The notes below the pieces were generated by a model that saw only the letters and a program-made list of their open reading frames with translations, had not been told where the DNA came from and searched no databases. 40,495 nucleotides of DNA, taken from assembly GCA_026224875.1 (NCBI GenBank), contig JAMFRU010000024.1, positions 1-40,495 of the forward strand. The letters are read 5' to 3'. Of the stretch, positions 17,049 to 25,010 are shown piece after piece. Origin of the DNA: Acidocella sp. Its GTDB lineage: Bacteria; Pseudomonadota; Alphaproteobacteria; Acetobacterales; Acetobacteraceae. Position numbers and translations under genes: made by a program. Every line of letters begins with the position of its first letter. Within the stretch, counting starts at the first letter, position 1.

Positions 17049-17085
17049 CTGGGGCCTCAGGCCCCAGCGGGTTAGGGCGGAGCCC
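17049..17085. repeat. dispersed hairpin-plus-core repeat, copy 3
   Basis: CTGGGGCC-TCA-GGCCCCAG (17049-17067) is a perfect 8-base triloop hairpin followed by CGGGTTAGGGCGGAGCCC, a variant of the core at 12077-12095. Stem sequence differs from copy 2 yet pairing is preserved. It lies just past the dnaA stop and may serve as its terminator region. Confidence 0.6.
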
Positions 17086-17110
17086 TGTGCTTGCTTAAAA
17101 GCGGTGCTCT

Positions 17111-18460
17111 TTAAGTTTCCAGCATCCGGCGGAGCAGGTCCACGTCTTCCGCGAACGCTGCATCGGTGCCGATGAGTTCGGTTACGCGGGAGACGGCGTG
17201 CATCACGGTGGTGTGGTCGCGGTCGCCGAAATGGCGGCCGATGTCGGGGAGGCTTTTCGATGTGAGCTGTTTGGCCAGGTACATGGCGACCTGGCGGGGG
17301 CGGGCGATGTTGCGGGCGCGGCGGGCGGAGGACATTTCGGCGACGCGGATGTTGAAATGTTCGCAGACGCGCTTCTGGATTTCCTGGATGGAGACTTTGC
17401 GGTCGTGCGCTTTTAGCACGTCGTGCAGGACTTCGTGCGCGGTTTCCATGGTGAGGTGGCGGTTGAAGAGGTTGGCATGGGCGACGAGGCGGTTGAGCGC
17501 GCCTTCGAGTTCGCGGTTGTTGGAAGTGATTTTGCGGGCGAGGAATTCTATGACCTTGGCCGGGACTTCGACGCCGGCGCGCTGGGCTTTGGCTTCCAGG
17601 ATGGAGTAGCGCAGCTCGAAGGTGGTGGCGTGCAGATCGGCGACCATGCCGCAGCCAAGGCGCGTGCGCAGGCGGTCTTCCAGGCCGGAGAGATCCGAGG
17701 GGGATTTATCGGCCGAGATGATGATCTGTTTGCCGGCATCGACCAGAGCGTTGAAGGTGTGGAAAAATTCTTCCTGCGTATTGTCCTTGCCGATGAGAAA
17801 CTGCAGGTCGTCGATCATCAAAACGTCAACGCTGCGCAGCTCATTCTTGAAATCCAGGGTGGATTGCGAGCGCAAGGCGTTGATGAAGCGGTACATGAAT
17901 TTTTCCGCCGACATATAGGCGACGGAGACCGGCTTGCCGCCGCGCGTGCGGGAGGAAATTTCCCAGGCGATGGCGTGCATGAGATGCGTTTTGCCGAGGC
18001 CGACGCCGCCATACAGGAAGAGCGGGTTGAAGCCGGCGGTGTTGGGTGCCTCGGCCACGCGGCGGGCGCAGGCATAGGCGAATTCGTTGGGCTTGCCGAC
18101 GACGAATGTTTCGAAGGTGAAGCGCTGGTCGAGCGGGGCCGCACTTTCCGGGCGCGCGGGGGCTGCCTGTACCACCGGGGCAGTTGTCGGCTCGGCGAGG
18201 TTGGGGGCGGCGGCGCGCGAGGCGGCGGCGGTGCGGAAGTCTATGCGCCGGATGGCCGCGTTCTCGGTCTGCCACAACGCGGTGATCAGCTCGCCGTATT
18301 CCTTGTTCACCCAATCGCGCAGAAACCGTGTGGGGAGGATGACGGTGACCTCATCGCCAGCGACGCCCGCGAACACGACCTGTTTGAGCCAAGTACGGTA
18401 TTCGACATCGCCGACTTCAGCCTGCAGGCGGGCGCGCACACGTGACCACTGCTCACTCAT
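17111..18460 (-). CDS. dnaA: chromosomal replication initiator protein
   Basis: AAA+ ATPase that binds DnaA boxes, melts oriC and loads DnaB. The 449-residue protein has domain I at the N-terminus (MSEQWSRVRARLQAEVG), a short linker, the AAA+ domain with Walker A GGVGLGKTH (about 149-157) and Walker B VLMIDDLQF (about 213-221), and the helix-turn-helix domain IV with the signature GDRDHTTVMHA near the C-terminus. I chose the ATG at 18460 because GGAGG stands eight bases ahead on the minus strand; the frame is open 27 codons further but without family similarity. It follows rpsT on the same strand, an arrangement known in alphaproteobacteria. Confidence 0.97.
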   Translation of the reverse strand: MSEQWSRVRARLQAEVGDVEYRTWLKQVVFAGVAGDEVTVILPTRFLRDWVNKEYGELITALWQTENAAIRRIDFRTAAASRAAAPNLAEPTTAPVVQAAPARPESAAPLDQRFTFETFVVGKPNEFAYACARRVAEAPNTAGFNPLFLYGGVGLGKTHLMHAIAWEISSRTRGGKPVSVAYMSAEKFMYRFINALRSQSTLDFKNELRSVDVLMIDDLQFLIGKDNTQEEFFHTFNALVDAGKQIIISADKSPSDLSGLEDRLRTRLGCGMVADLHATTFELRYSILEAKAQRAGVEVPAKVIEFLARKITSNNRELEGALNRLVAHANLFNRHLTMETAHEVLHDVLKAHDRKVSIQEIQKRVCEHFNIRVAEMSSARRARNIARPRQVAMYLAKQLTSKSLPDIGRHFGDRDHTTVMHAVSRVTELIGTDAAFAEDVDLLRRMLET

Positions 18461-18812
18461 GCCTGGTTCCTCCAGCCGCGGTGCGAAAGATTTTGGCATA
18501 GCATCGCCATCGCGCATGGAACTGATCTCCAGGCTCATCATCTACCCCGCCTTCCCCCTGCCCATACCATTGCTCAAAGCCTTAAGCCCCAAACCAGGCA
18601 CAAAGCTCCCCAATCCGGAAAAAGCCTTACGCAAAATTACGCGGACCTTAACTTTCTCAGAAATGAGATTGTGACCAATGGTATCTTGAAGCTCGGACAG
18701 TACGGCGAAAGCATAAGATGATGCAAGCTTTGAAATGTCGCCGCGTTGGTAGACAAGTCGCTGTATCACGGGAATAAAGAAACAAAATCAGAGTGTTATT
18801 TAGTTGGTTCTT

Positions 18813-18821
18813 TGTGAATAG
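18813..18821 (-). promoter_or_regulatory. candidate DnaA box upstream of dnaA
   Basis: On the minus strand the site reads CTATTCACA, one mismatch from TTATNCACA. It lies about 350 bases before the dnaA start, consistent with autoregulation of dnaA, but a single one-mismatch site can occur by chance. Confidence 0.3.
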
Positions 18822-18864
18822 AAAGTTTCGGTTGCATTGCTGCAACGGCAATTGCGGGCATGAC

Positions 18865-18909
18865 AAAACACCGCTGACATGTCTGTGTTACGACAGAATG
18901 ACAGCGGTG
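18865..18909 (-). terminator. rho-independent terminator of rpsT
   Basis: On the minus strand CACCGCTG (18909-18902) pairs with CAGCGGTG (18876-18869). An inner TCTGT/ACAGA stem lies around a six-base loop, and a TTTT run follows at 18868-18865. It starts about 70 bases past the rpsT stop and separates rpsT from dnaA transcription. Confidence 0.7.
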
Positions 18910-18977
18910 CGATGAATGTCTCGTTTTTAGAACAGGACGCCGCAACGTCCGGTAGCTGGCTGCGTTAGTCGGCCGCG

Positions 18978-19247
18978 TTAAGCAGCCGCAACAGCTTTGA
19001 CGCTGGCCGAGAGGCGCGACAGCTTGCGCGACATGGTGTTGGCCTTCAGCACACCCTTGCCGGCAGCGCGCTGCATTTCGGGCTGAGCGGCGGTGAGGGC
19101 AGCCAGAGCGGCGGCCTTGTCGCCAGAGGCCACAGCCTCCTCAACCTTGCGGATGGCGGTGTGGACGCGCGATTTGCGCGCCTTGTTGCGCAAGGTGCGC
19201 TTAACGGTCTGGCGGATGCGTTTTTCAGCGGATGCAATATTGGCCAT
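18978..19247 (-). CDS. rpsT: 30S ribosomal protein S20
   Basis: An 89-residue basic helical protein that binds the 5' domain of 16S rRNA early in small-subunit assembly. [17 protein letters not shown] is the conserved start, and the rest is the usual Lys/Arg/Ala-rich three-helix bundle. I use the ATG at 19247; five codons further upstream is another ATG without family support. Only a GGA triplet precedes the start, a weak ribosome-binding site, as is common for S20. A hairpin terminator follows. Confidence 0.97.
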   Translation of the reverse strand: MANIASAEKRIRQTVKRTLRNKARKSRVHTAIRKVEEAVASGDKAAALAALTAAQPEMQRAAGKGVLKANTMSRKLSRLSASVKAVAAA

Positions 19248-19365
19248 GGTGTCCAAAAACAAAGGAGTTCGAAGAAGCGCGCGGTCTAGCTGGGCTGGAG
19301 GGGAACGTCAAGCGGAATAGGGGGATGCTGGCATTCGCCGCTTGATTTGGGGTGGTTTTAGGCAG

Positions 19366-19710
19366 CTACTCGCGGATTACCCAGGATTTGCGCATGGCGG
19401 TTAAAACCTCCCAGGTGCCGGTGAAACCGGGCTCGATGACGAATTTCTGGCCGGGGCCGGCCTCGATTCTGGTGCCGTCATCACCTTCCAGTACGCAGGT
19501 GCCTGAGATTATCTGGACATACTCCCATTCGGTGTAGGCGATGCGCCATTTGCCGAGGGTTGCTTCCCATTCGCCGGCATAGAGTTTGGCGGCGGGGGAT
19601 TCGTAGAGGGTAATGGTGCGGGTGCGCGGGTTGCCGGCGATGATTTTGTCCGCCGGCACGTCTTCCCATTCGGCTTCGGCCGTTACCGGCAGCAGAGTAA
19701 GGGTACTCAT
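19366..19710 (-). CDS. small cupin-domain protein (DUF861-like)
   Basis: A 114-residue protein of the cupin-3/DUF861 type, related to the cupin domain of ureidoglycine aminohydrolase. The features are the T-x-T-L-Y-E-S-P segment (about 33-40), a W-R-I-A-Y-T-E-W-E-Y core (about 54-63), G-T-C-V-L-E-G-D (about 70-77) and the terminal G-T-W-E-V-L motif. The usual metal-binding histidines of larger cupins are absent and Glu residues occupy the barrel. Its ATG overlaps the lipoprotein stop by four bases, so it is the last gene of a coupled trio with hslO. Function unknown. Confidence 0.72.
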   Translation of the reverse strand: MSTLTLLPVTAEAEWEDVPADKIIAGNPRTRTITLYESPAAKLYAGEWEATLGKWRIAYTEWEYVQIISGTCVLEGDDGTRIEAGPGQKFVIEPGFTGTWEVLTAMRKSWVIRE

Positions 19711-20492
19711 TGTGGGGGCGTGAGGGTTGTGGGGGCGCCAGGGTAGCCGGGCGGGACCAGATTGCCCGTGGGCGGTGCGGGCACTGTAGTAGCGGGGGTC
19801 AACGGCACTGGCATTCCTGCCTGCGGCACCGGGGCGCCAGGGGCGCCTGTGGTTGTGGTGGTGGTGACCGAGCTGCCGGGGGGCCCGGTAAGCGGGGTGG
19901 CCTGAATGGCGCCGGATGCGCCGCCCGTGCCGGTGGAGAAGGCGCCGCCCTGCGGATTGGTCCAGTCCACCCAGGTGGGGATGTTATGGGTGATCTGGTA
20001 GGGCAGCTGCACGTTGATGGCGTCCATCAACTTTTTGGTCATCTGATAGAGGGCGGCCTGCATGTCCGGCGAGTTGTTGTCGCCATCGGGCACGGGGGCG
20101 CTGGCGGTGACCGAAGCCTCCGCGAAGCCGGTGGAGCGGCCGTCGGCGCTGGTGAGGTTGATGTCCACCGTCATCTGGCCGTTGAGGTTGCCGCCGCCCT
20201 CGGTGATGCTGGCGGCCTGCACGGTGACGGTGCCGTTACCGGGCTGGCCGGAGGGCTGCATGCGGTGGTTGAGCATGGCCAGAAGTGCGGGAGCCGGCGG
20301 GGCCGGGTTGTTGGCGTTGAGCTGGGCCTCGTCGGGGCCCGGGACGTAACTGTTCACTACACTGATATTCGCGACCTTGAAGGTGAAGGGGCGCAGATAA
20401 GAGTAGTCGAGCGGGGCGAAGTTTTGCGGCGGTGGGGGTGACGAGCAGGCGGCCAGGGCCAGCACAGAGATAAGAGCGAGACGGTTCTTCAT
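19707..20492 (-). CDS. predicted lipoprotein with Pro/Thr-rich tail
   Basis: A 261-residue exported protein with a lipobox LAAC at residues 13-16 (Cys16) after a short basic and hydrophobic signal, followed by a Ser/Pro spacer, so it should be lipidated and probably sorted to the outer membrane. The middle (about 20-175) looks folded, with alternating polar and hydrophobic strands; the last 80 residues are Pro/Thr/Gly/Ala-rich and probably disordered. I recognise no domain. The start overlaps the hslO stop and the stop overlaps the cupin start, so the three genes are translated as one unit. Confidence 0.78.
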   Translation of the reverse strand: MKNRLALISVLALAACSSPPPPQNFAPLDYSYLRPFTFKVANISVVNSYVPGPDEAQLNANNPAPPAPALLAMLNHRMQPSGQPGNGTVTVQAASITEGGGNLNGQMTVDINLTSADGRSTGFAEASVTASAPVPDGDNNSPDMQAALYQMTKKLMDAINVQLPYQITHNIPTWVDWTNPQGGAFSTGTGGASGAIQATPLTGPPGSSVTTTTTTGAPGAPVPQAGMPVPLTPATTVPAPPTGNLVPPGYPGAPTTLTPPQ

Positions 20493-21433
20493 GGGGAGGC
20501 TGGCCTTCCGGTGATAGTGTCGCGGGCGAAGTGAAAATCGAAATTGCAGAATTCGCAGGTCATCACGATGTCGCCATCGACCGCCATGTGGTCGAGGTCG
20601 TCTTCGGGGAAACCCTCTAATATGCCGGAGAGGCGGGCGCGCGAGCAGCGGCAGCCGAAGCTTAAGGGCCGGGGTTTGGCGACGGCCACGCCTTCGCCGT
20701 GGAACAGGCGGTAGAGGAGGCGTTCGGGGGTTAGGGCATCGTCGAGCAGTTCGTCGGTGGTGATGGTTTCGGCCAATATGGTGGCGGTGCGCCAGGCTTC
20801 CTCCTGCTCGTCCTCGGACATTTCGGGGGATATGCCCCCTGCCCCGGCCACGCGCTCCAGCACCAAGGCGGAGGCGCGCCAGCCGGCTGGCGTTTCAGCC
20901 GCGGCGAGGAAGACGCGGGCGGGCATCTGCTCGGATTGGGCGAAATAATATTCGGCCATGGCGGCGAGCGTGCCGCCTTCCAGCGAGACGATGCCTTGCT
21001 GCGGGTCGTGGTCCGGGCCGAAATCGACGGTGAAGGCGAGGTAGCCGGTGCCGAGCATGGCGCCGGCGCTGGCATCATCTGGGATTTCGGCGGCTTCTTT
21101 TACGCGGGCATAGCCGCGCAGGGCACCGGCATCGGTGCAATCGGCCAGCAGCATCGGCACGGGGCCGTCGCCGCGCGCCTGGACCGAGAAGGTGCCTTTG
21201 AATTTTAGCGCCGTGGCCAGAGCCGCCGCCAGGGCCATGGCCTGGCCGAGCAAGGCTTGCACCGGCGGGGCGTGGTTGTGGCGGGAGAGCAGAGTGGCGC
21301 CGAGCGGGCCTAAACGGATCAGCCGGCCGCGCACCGGCTGGTCGGGCAGGTAAAAGGGTGTGACGCCGCGTGGCACGGCGATATCGGGCACTTGCGGGCG
21401 GGTGGAATCGAGAAAGGCGGGAAGCTCTGTCAT
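20489..21433 (-). CDS. hslO: redox-regulated chaperone Hsp33
   Basis: Holdase chaperone switched on by oxidation: a C-terminal zinc site of four cysteines is released under oxidative stress. The protein has 314 residues and keeps all four, Cys261 and Cys263 in GCRCS and Cys293 and Cys296 in TCEFC. The N-terminal substrate-binding domain includes the R-G-R-L-I-R-L-G-P segment near residue 32. I placed the start at ATG 21433 (MTELPAFLDS), because the 68 codons upstream are low-complexity and lie in the intergenic repeat shared with hldE. Divergent from hldE; coupled to the downstream lipoprotein gene. Confidence 0.94.
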   Translation of the reverse strand: MTELPAFLDSTRPQVPDIAVPRGVTPFYLPDQPVRGRLIRLGPLGATLLSRHNHAPPVQALLGQAMALAAALATALKFKGTFSVQARGDGPVPMLLADCTDAGALRGYARVKEAAEIPDDASAGAMLGTGYLAFTVDFGPDHDPQQGIVSLEGGTLAAMAEYYFAQSEQMPARVFLAAAETPAGWRASALVLERVAGAGGISPEMSEDEQEEAWRTATILAETITTDELLDDALTPERLLYRLFHGEGVAVAKPRPLSFGCRCSRARLSGILEGFPEDDLDHMAVDGDIVMTCEFCNFDFHFARDTITGRPASP

Positions 21434-21533
21434 GGCAAGCCTAGATAAGCATGTTTTTGCGGCGTTGCCAGAAGCGGGGCCAGAAGCGGGGCGTGGCGGA
21501 AGAGGCCGTTGCCAGAAACGGGACTTAGTGAGT

Positions 21534-21555
21534 GGGCCGTTGCAAGAAACGGCCC
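21534..21555. promoter_or_regulatory. perfect hairpin in the hslO/hldE divergent region
   Basis: GGGCCGTT-GCAAGA-AACGGCCC is a perfect 8-base inverted repeat 21 bases ahead of hldE. An imperfect copy of the same unit, GCCGTTGCCAGAAACGG, lies just upstream (21505-21521), and a shorter repeated unit CCAGAAGCGGGG occurs at 21469 and 21480. It could be an operator or an mRNA leader hairpin. Confidence 0.45.
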
Positions 21556-21575
21556 GGCACGTTAGCGGTTGGGTC

Positions 21576-23048
21576 ATGACTGCCGATGTTTTTAGCGAAA
21601 CCAGTGCCGATCTGGGACAATATGTGAAGCGTTTCAACCGCGCCAGCGTGCTGGTGGTGGGGGATGCGATGCTCGACCGCTATGTTTATGGCATTGTGAG
21701 CCGGGTGAGCCCGGAGGCGCCGGTGCCGATTCTCACCGTGACGCGCGAGGTGGCGATGCCGGGCGGGGCGGGCAATGTGGTGCGCAATCTGATTGCCCTC
21801 GACGCGGCGGCTGCGTTTGTGTCCGTGGTGGGGGATGACCAGGCGGGCTCGGATTTGACGGGGCTGGTTGGCGGGCAGGAGCGCGTGGAACCCTGGCTGC
21901 TGGTGCATGGCGGGCGGACCACGACGCTGAAGACGCGGTATATCGCGCAGGGGCAGCATCTTATTCGCGCGGACCGCGAGGAAACGATTGATTTGCCGCC
22001 GAAACTGGCGGAGCGGCTGATACGGATTGCGCTCGATGCGATGGCGGCGACGACGATTACCGTGCTGTCGGATTATCGTAAGGGCGTGCTGGGCGAGGCG
22101 GTTTGCCGGGAGCTGATCGCGGGGGCCAAGAAGCTGGGGCGGACGATTATTGTGGATCCGAAGGGGCGGGATTGGGAGCGGTATCGGGGTGCCGATATTG
22201 TGACGCCGAACCGCAAGGAGCTGCATGAGGCGACCGGGCTGGCCGTGGATAGCGAAGGCGGTGTGGTGGCGGCGGCACAGGTGGTGCTGCAGCGCTATGA
22301 GTTTGGCGCGATTTTGGTAACGCGGGCCGAGGATGGCATGAGCCTGGTGACGCGCACCGAGGTGCGGCATTACCCGGCCGAGGCGAAAGAGGTTTTTGAT
22401 GTGTCCGGTGCTGGGGACACTGTTGTGGCTACGCTGGCGGCGGCACTGGCTTCGGAAGTGCCGTTGGCTGAGGCGGCACGGCTGGCGAATATCGCCGGTG
22501 GCATTGTTGTGGGCAAGGTGGGGACCGCCGTGGCGCGGCCGGCCGATATTCTGGCGGCCATAGCGCCCGCTACCGGTGCTTTGCAGAAGGTGGTGACGCC
22601 GGCTGCTGCGGCTGAGGCTGCCGAGCGTTGGCGGATGCGCGGTTATAAGGTTGGGTTCACCAATGGTTGTTTCGATTTACTGCATCCGGGGCATGTGCAT
22701 CTGCTGGAACAATGCCGGGCGATGTGCGACCGGCTGATTGTGGGGATTAATGCCGATGCTTCGGTGCAGCGGCTGAAGGGCCCGACGCGGCCGGCGCAGG
22801 GCGAGGCGGCGCGGGCGGCGGTGCTGGCGTCTCTGGCTAGCGTGGATATGGTTTGTTTGTTTGAGGAAGATACGCCGATTGAACTGATCAAGCAGATCAA
22901 GCCGGATTATCTGATTAAGGGCGCGGATTATACGCGCGAGACTGTGGTTGGTGGGGAGCTGGTGGAGAGCTGGGGCGGGAGTGTGGCGCTGGCGCAGCTG
23001 CTGCCGGGGCATTCCACGACGGCGACGTTGGCGCGGTTGCGTGGTTAG
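21576..23048 (+). CDS. hldE: bifunctional heptose 7-phosphate kinase / heptose 1-phosphate adenylyltransferase
   Basis: Makes ADP-heptose for lipopolysaccharide inner core: the N-terminal PfkB-type kinase phosphorylates D-glycero-beta-D-manno-heptose 7-phosphate at C1 and the C-terminal domain adenylylates the 1-phosphate. In the 490-residue protein the kinase spans about 20-335, ending with DVSGAGDTVVATLAAAL where the Asp is the catalytic base. The nucleotidyltransferase begins about 360 with TNGCFDLLHPGHVHLLEQC, the HxGH motif. I chose ATG 21576 because the open frame upstream contains intergenic repeats. No other heptose genes are in the window. Confidence 0.95.
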   Translation: MTADVFSETSADLGQYVKRFNRASVLVVGDAMLDRYVYGIVSRVSPEAPVPILTVTREVAMPGGAGNVVRNLIALDAAAAFVSVVGDDQAGSDLTGLVGGQERVEPWLLVHGGRTTTLKTRYIAQGQHLIRADREETIDLPPKLAERLIRIALDAMAATTITVLSDYRKGVLGEAVCRELIAGAKKLGRTIIVDPKGRDWERYRGADIVTPNRKELHEATGLAVDSEGGVVAAAQVVLQRYEFGAILVTRAEDGMSLVTRTEVRHYPAEAKEVFDVSGAGDTVVATLAAALASEVPLAEAARLANIAGGIVVGKVGTAVARPADILAAIAPATGALQKVVTPAAAAEAAERWRMRGYKVGFTNGCFDLLHPGHVHLLEQCRAMCDRLIVGINADASVQRLKGPTRPAQGEAARAAVLASLASVDMVCLFEEDTPIELIKQIKPDYLIKGADYTRETVVGGELVESWGGSVALAQLLPGHSTTATLARLRG

Positions 23049-23066
23049 GGCCAGGGAGAGCTATCC

Positions 23067-23741
23067 GTGACCCAACCCATCGGCCCCGAGGTTGATGCCT
23101 GGCCGCGTCCCCTGCCCTCGCGGGAGAAAATTCTTGGGCGGCGCGTTAGCCTGGAGCCGTTGCGGCGGCGGCATGCGGGGGAGCTGTTTGAGGCGGCGCT
23201 TCAGGCCGATGAGAGTTTTGCCTATATGTCCTACGGGCCGTTTGCGCAGCGGGCGGAGATGGATGGGTTTATCGCAAAACATTGTGCGATGCCGGAGGCG
23301 GCGTTCTGGGCGGTGCGGCCGGTGACGACGGGGCGGGCATCGGGCTGGTTGAGCCTGATGAATATCGAGCCGGGGAATGCGGCAATCGAGCTGGGGAATA
23401 TCTGGTTTGGGCCGGAATTGCAGCGTACACGGGCCGCCACCGAGGCGATGTTTTTGCTGCTGCGGCATGCGGCCGATGATCTCGGCTACCGGCGGCTGGT
23501 TTGGAAATGCAATGCGCTGAATGAGGCCTCGCGGCGGGCGGCTGACCGGCTGGGGTTTACCTATGAGGGCACGCTGCGGGCGCATATGCTGATCAAAGGA
23601 CGCGAGCGGGATACCGCGATGTATTCCATCACAGAATCGGAATGGCCTTCGCGCCGCGATGCGATGCTGGCTTGGCTGGCGGCGGATAATTTTGATGAGC
23701 ATGGGAATGCGCTGCGCGGGTTGGCTTCTTTCAGGCCGTAA
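23067..23741 (+). CDS. GNAT-family acetyltransferase (RimJ/RimL type)
   Basis: A 224-residue acetyltransferase of the ribosomal-protein-alanine type. Features are the R-V-S-L-E-P-L-R start of the fold (about 28-35), the strand and loop ELGNIWFGPELQRTRAATEA (about 110-130) with the CoA-binding Q-R-T-R-A-A-T turn, and the C-terminal W-K-C-N-A-L-N-E-A-S-R-R-A-A motif (about 149-162). Many members acetylate protein N-termini or small amines; the target here is unknown. GTG start 18 bases after hldE with a purine-rich GGGAGAG ahead, so probably cotranscribed. Confidence 0.87.
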   Translation: MTQPIGPEVDAWPRPLPSREKILGRRVSLEPLRRRHAGELFEAALQADESFAYMSYGPFAQRAEMDGFIAKHCAMPEAAFWAVRPVTTGRASGWLSLMNIEPGNAAIELGNIWFGPELQRTRAATEAMFLLLRHAADDLGYRRLVWKCNALNEASRRAADRLGFTYEGTLRAHMLIKGRERDTAMYSITESEWPSRRDAMLAWLAADNFDEHGNALRGLASFRP

Positions 23742-23873
23742 CCAAAGCGCGTGTCCCGCGCGCCACACTCAGCCTAAAGTTACGGCGTGAAGCTGCCACC
23801 CCTTTGCACCGGAGCTGGAACAGACTACGCGGGAAATGCAGGCTTTCCTGTAACAATCAATCCGGGACATACC

Positions 23874-24944
23874 ATGAATTTGCGCTCTCTTCTTGCCGCC
23901 GCGACCTGCCTTGCTCTGCCGCTTGCCGCTTATGCGGCGCCCGTGAGCGGCCCCTATATCGATGCCGGTTTCGGTACCAGCATCCAGCAGGATACCTCTC
24001 TGCACTCCTCCGGACCGCTGACCCTTGTACATGCGAACAACGCCACGGTTACCGGCTCTGTTTCGGGCAAGATCTCCTACGGTCCCGCTTTTGCCGGCGT
24101 GGGCGATGTTGGTTACGGCTTCGGCGATGGTTTTCGCGTGCAGGTCGGCGGTAATTATTTCTATAATAAAGCGAAGAATGGCGGTGGCTCCGCGGACACA
24201 TACGGTGTCATGGTCAACGGGCTGTATGATTTTCCGGTCAGCTTCCCCGTGGTCCCCTATCTCGGCGCCGGCGCCGGCTATCAATGGCAGAAGCTGGACC
24301 TGCATGACGATGGCGACGGGAGCGTGAACGGCTCGTCCGGCAGCCTTGCCTATGATGTGATCGCGGGTGTCTCCTATGACATTCCGGGCGCGCCGGGCCT
24401 GGCCGTGACCGGCGAATATCGCTTCATGCAGCTGGTGCAGACGCGGCATTATCAGTTCAACGATGGTATTGTGAGCGCCAGGCTGAATGCCGGCAACACC
24501 ATCAACAATACGATTCTGGTTGGGCTGCGCTACGCATTTTCCGCGCCGCGCCCGGCACCGTCTTATCCGCTGTCGCTGTCGCCGGCACCGGTTGCCGATG
24601 TGGGGCCGCCGCCGGCGCGCACCTTCCTGGTGTTCTTCGATTGGGACAAGGCCGATGTGTCCGCGCGCGCGGCGCAGATTATTGCGCAAGCGGCAGCCGG
24701 CAGCAAGACCGCCAGCACCACCACGCTTGATGTGTCCGGCTATACCGATACTTCCGGCACGGCTGACTATAACCAGGGCCTGTCCGAGCGGCGTGCCAAA
24801 TCCGTTGCGGCGGCGCTGGTGCAGGATGGCATTCCGGAATCGGAAATCGAAATCCATGCCTATGGCGAAACACATCTGCTGGTGGCAACAGGCCCCGGCG
24901 TGCGCGAACCGCAGAACCGGCGTGTGGAAATCGTGCTGCAGTAA
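23874..24944 (+). CDS. OmpA-family outer membrane protein
   Basis: A 356-residue outer membrane protein. A signal peptide of about 20 residues ends at AYA-AP. An eight-stranded porin-like beta barrel spans about 25-220, with alternating hydrophobic strands and aromatic girdles. A Pro-rich hinge (about 225-250) leads to the periplasmic OmpA/MotB domain, which binds peptidoglycan through its diaminopimelate: VSGYTDTSG (about 285-293) and the NQGLSERRAKSVAAAL helix. It anchors the outer membrane to the wall. I used the ATG at 23874 because it begins the signal peptide. It is a single-gene unit with its own terminator. Confidence 0.92.
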   Translation: MNLRSLLAAATCLALPLAAYAAPVSGPYIDAGFGTSIQQDTSLHSSGPLTLVHANNATVTGSVSGKISYGPAFAGVGDVGYGFGDGFRVQVGGNYFYNKAKNGGGSADTYGVMVNGLYDFPVSFPVVPYLGAGAGYQWQKLDLHDDGDGSVNGSSGSLAYDVIAGVSYDIPGAPGLAVTGEYRFMQLVQTRHYQFNDGIVSARLNAGNTINNTILVGLRYAFSAPRPAPSYPLSLSPAPVADVGPPPARTFLVFFDWDKADVSARAAQIIAQAAAGSKTASTTTLDVSGYTDTSGTADYNQGLSERRAKSVAAALVQDGIPESEIEIHAYGETHLLVATGPGVREPQNRRVEIVLQ

Positions 24945-24960
24945 TCCTGCGATTTTAAGG

Positions 24961-24992
24961 AAAACCCCGGCGGGAGACTGCCGGGGTTTTTT
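24961..24992 (+). terminator. rho-independent terminator of the OmpA gene
   Basis: AAAACCCCGGC (24961-24971) pairs perfectly over 11 bases with GCCGGGGTTTT (24980-24990) around an 8-base loop, ending in a run of six T. With the A-run on the other side it can also stop transcription from the opposite strand, ahead of nothing that needs it. Confidence 0.93.
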
Positions 24993-25010
24993 ATTGCGCC
25001 CGGCACGGCG

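Larger units (their letters stand above)
18461..18977. other. 517-base leader of dnaA
   Basis: No convincing gene is present between rpsT and dnaA. The rpsT end holds a terminator hairpin (18865-18909), the middle has a relatively AT-rich stretch (about 18770-18835) with one near-consensus DnaA box, and the remainder should hold the dnaA promoter. I see no cluster of DnaA boxes or AT-rich 13-mers that would make it an origin. Confidence 0.6.

Noticed and set aside
18461-18977. A replication origin next to dnaA
   Set aside because: Only one near-match DnaA box and no cluster of boxes or AT-rich unwinding repeats; in many alphaproteobacteria oriC is not beside dnaA.
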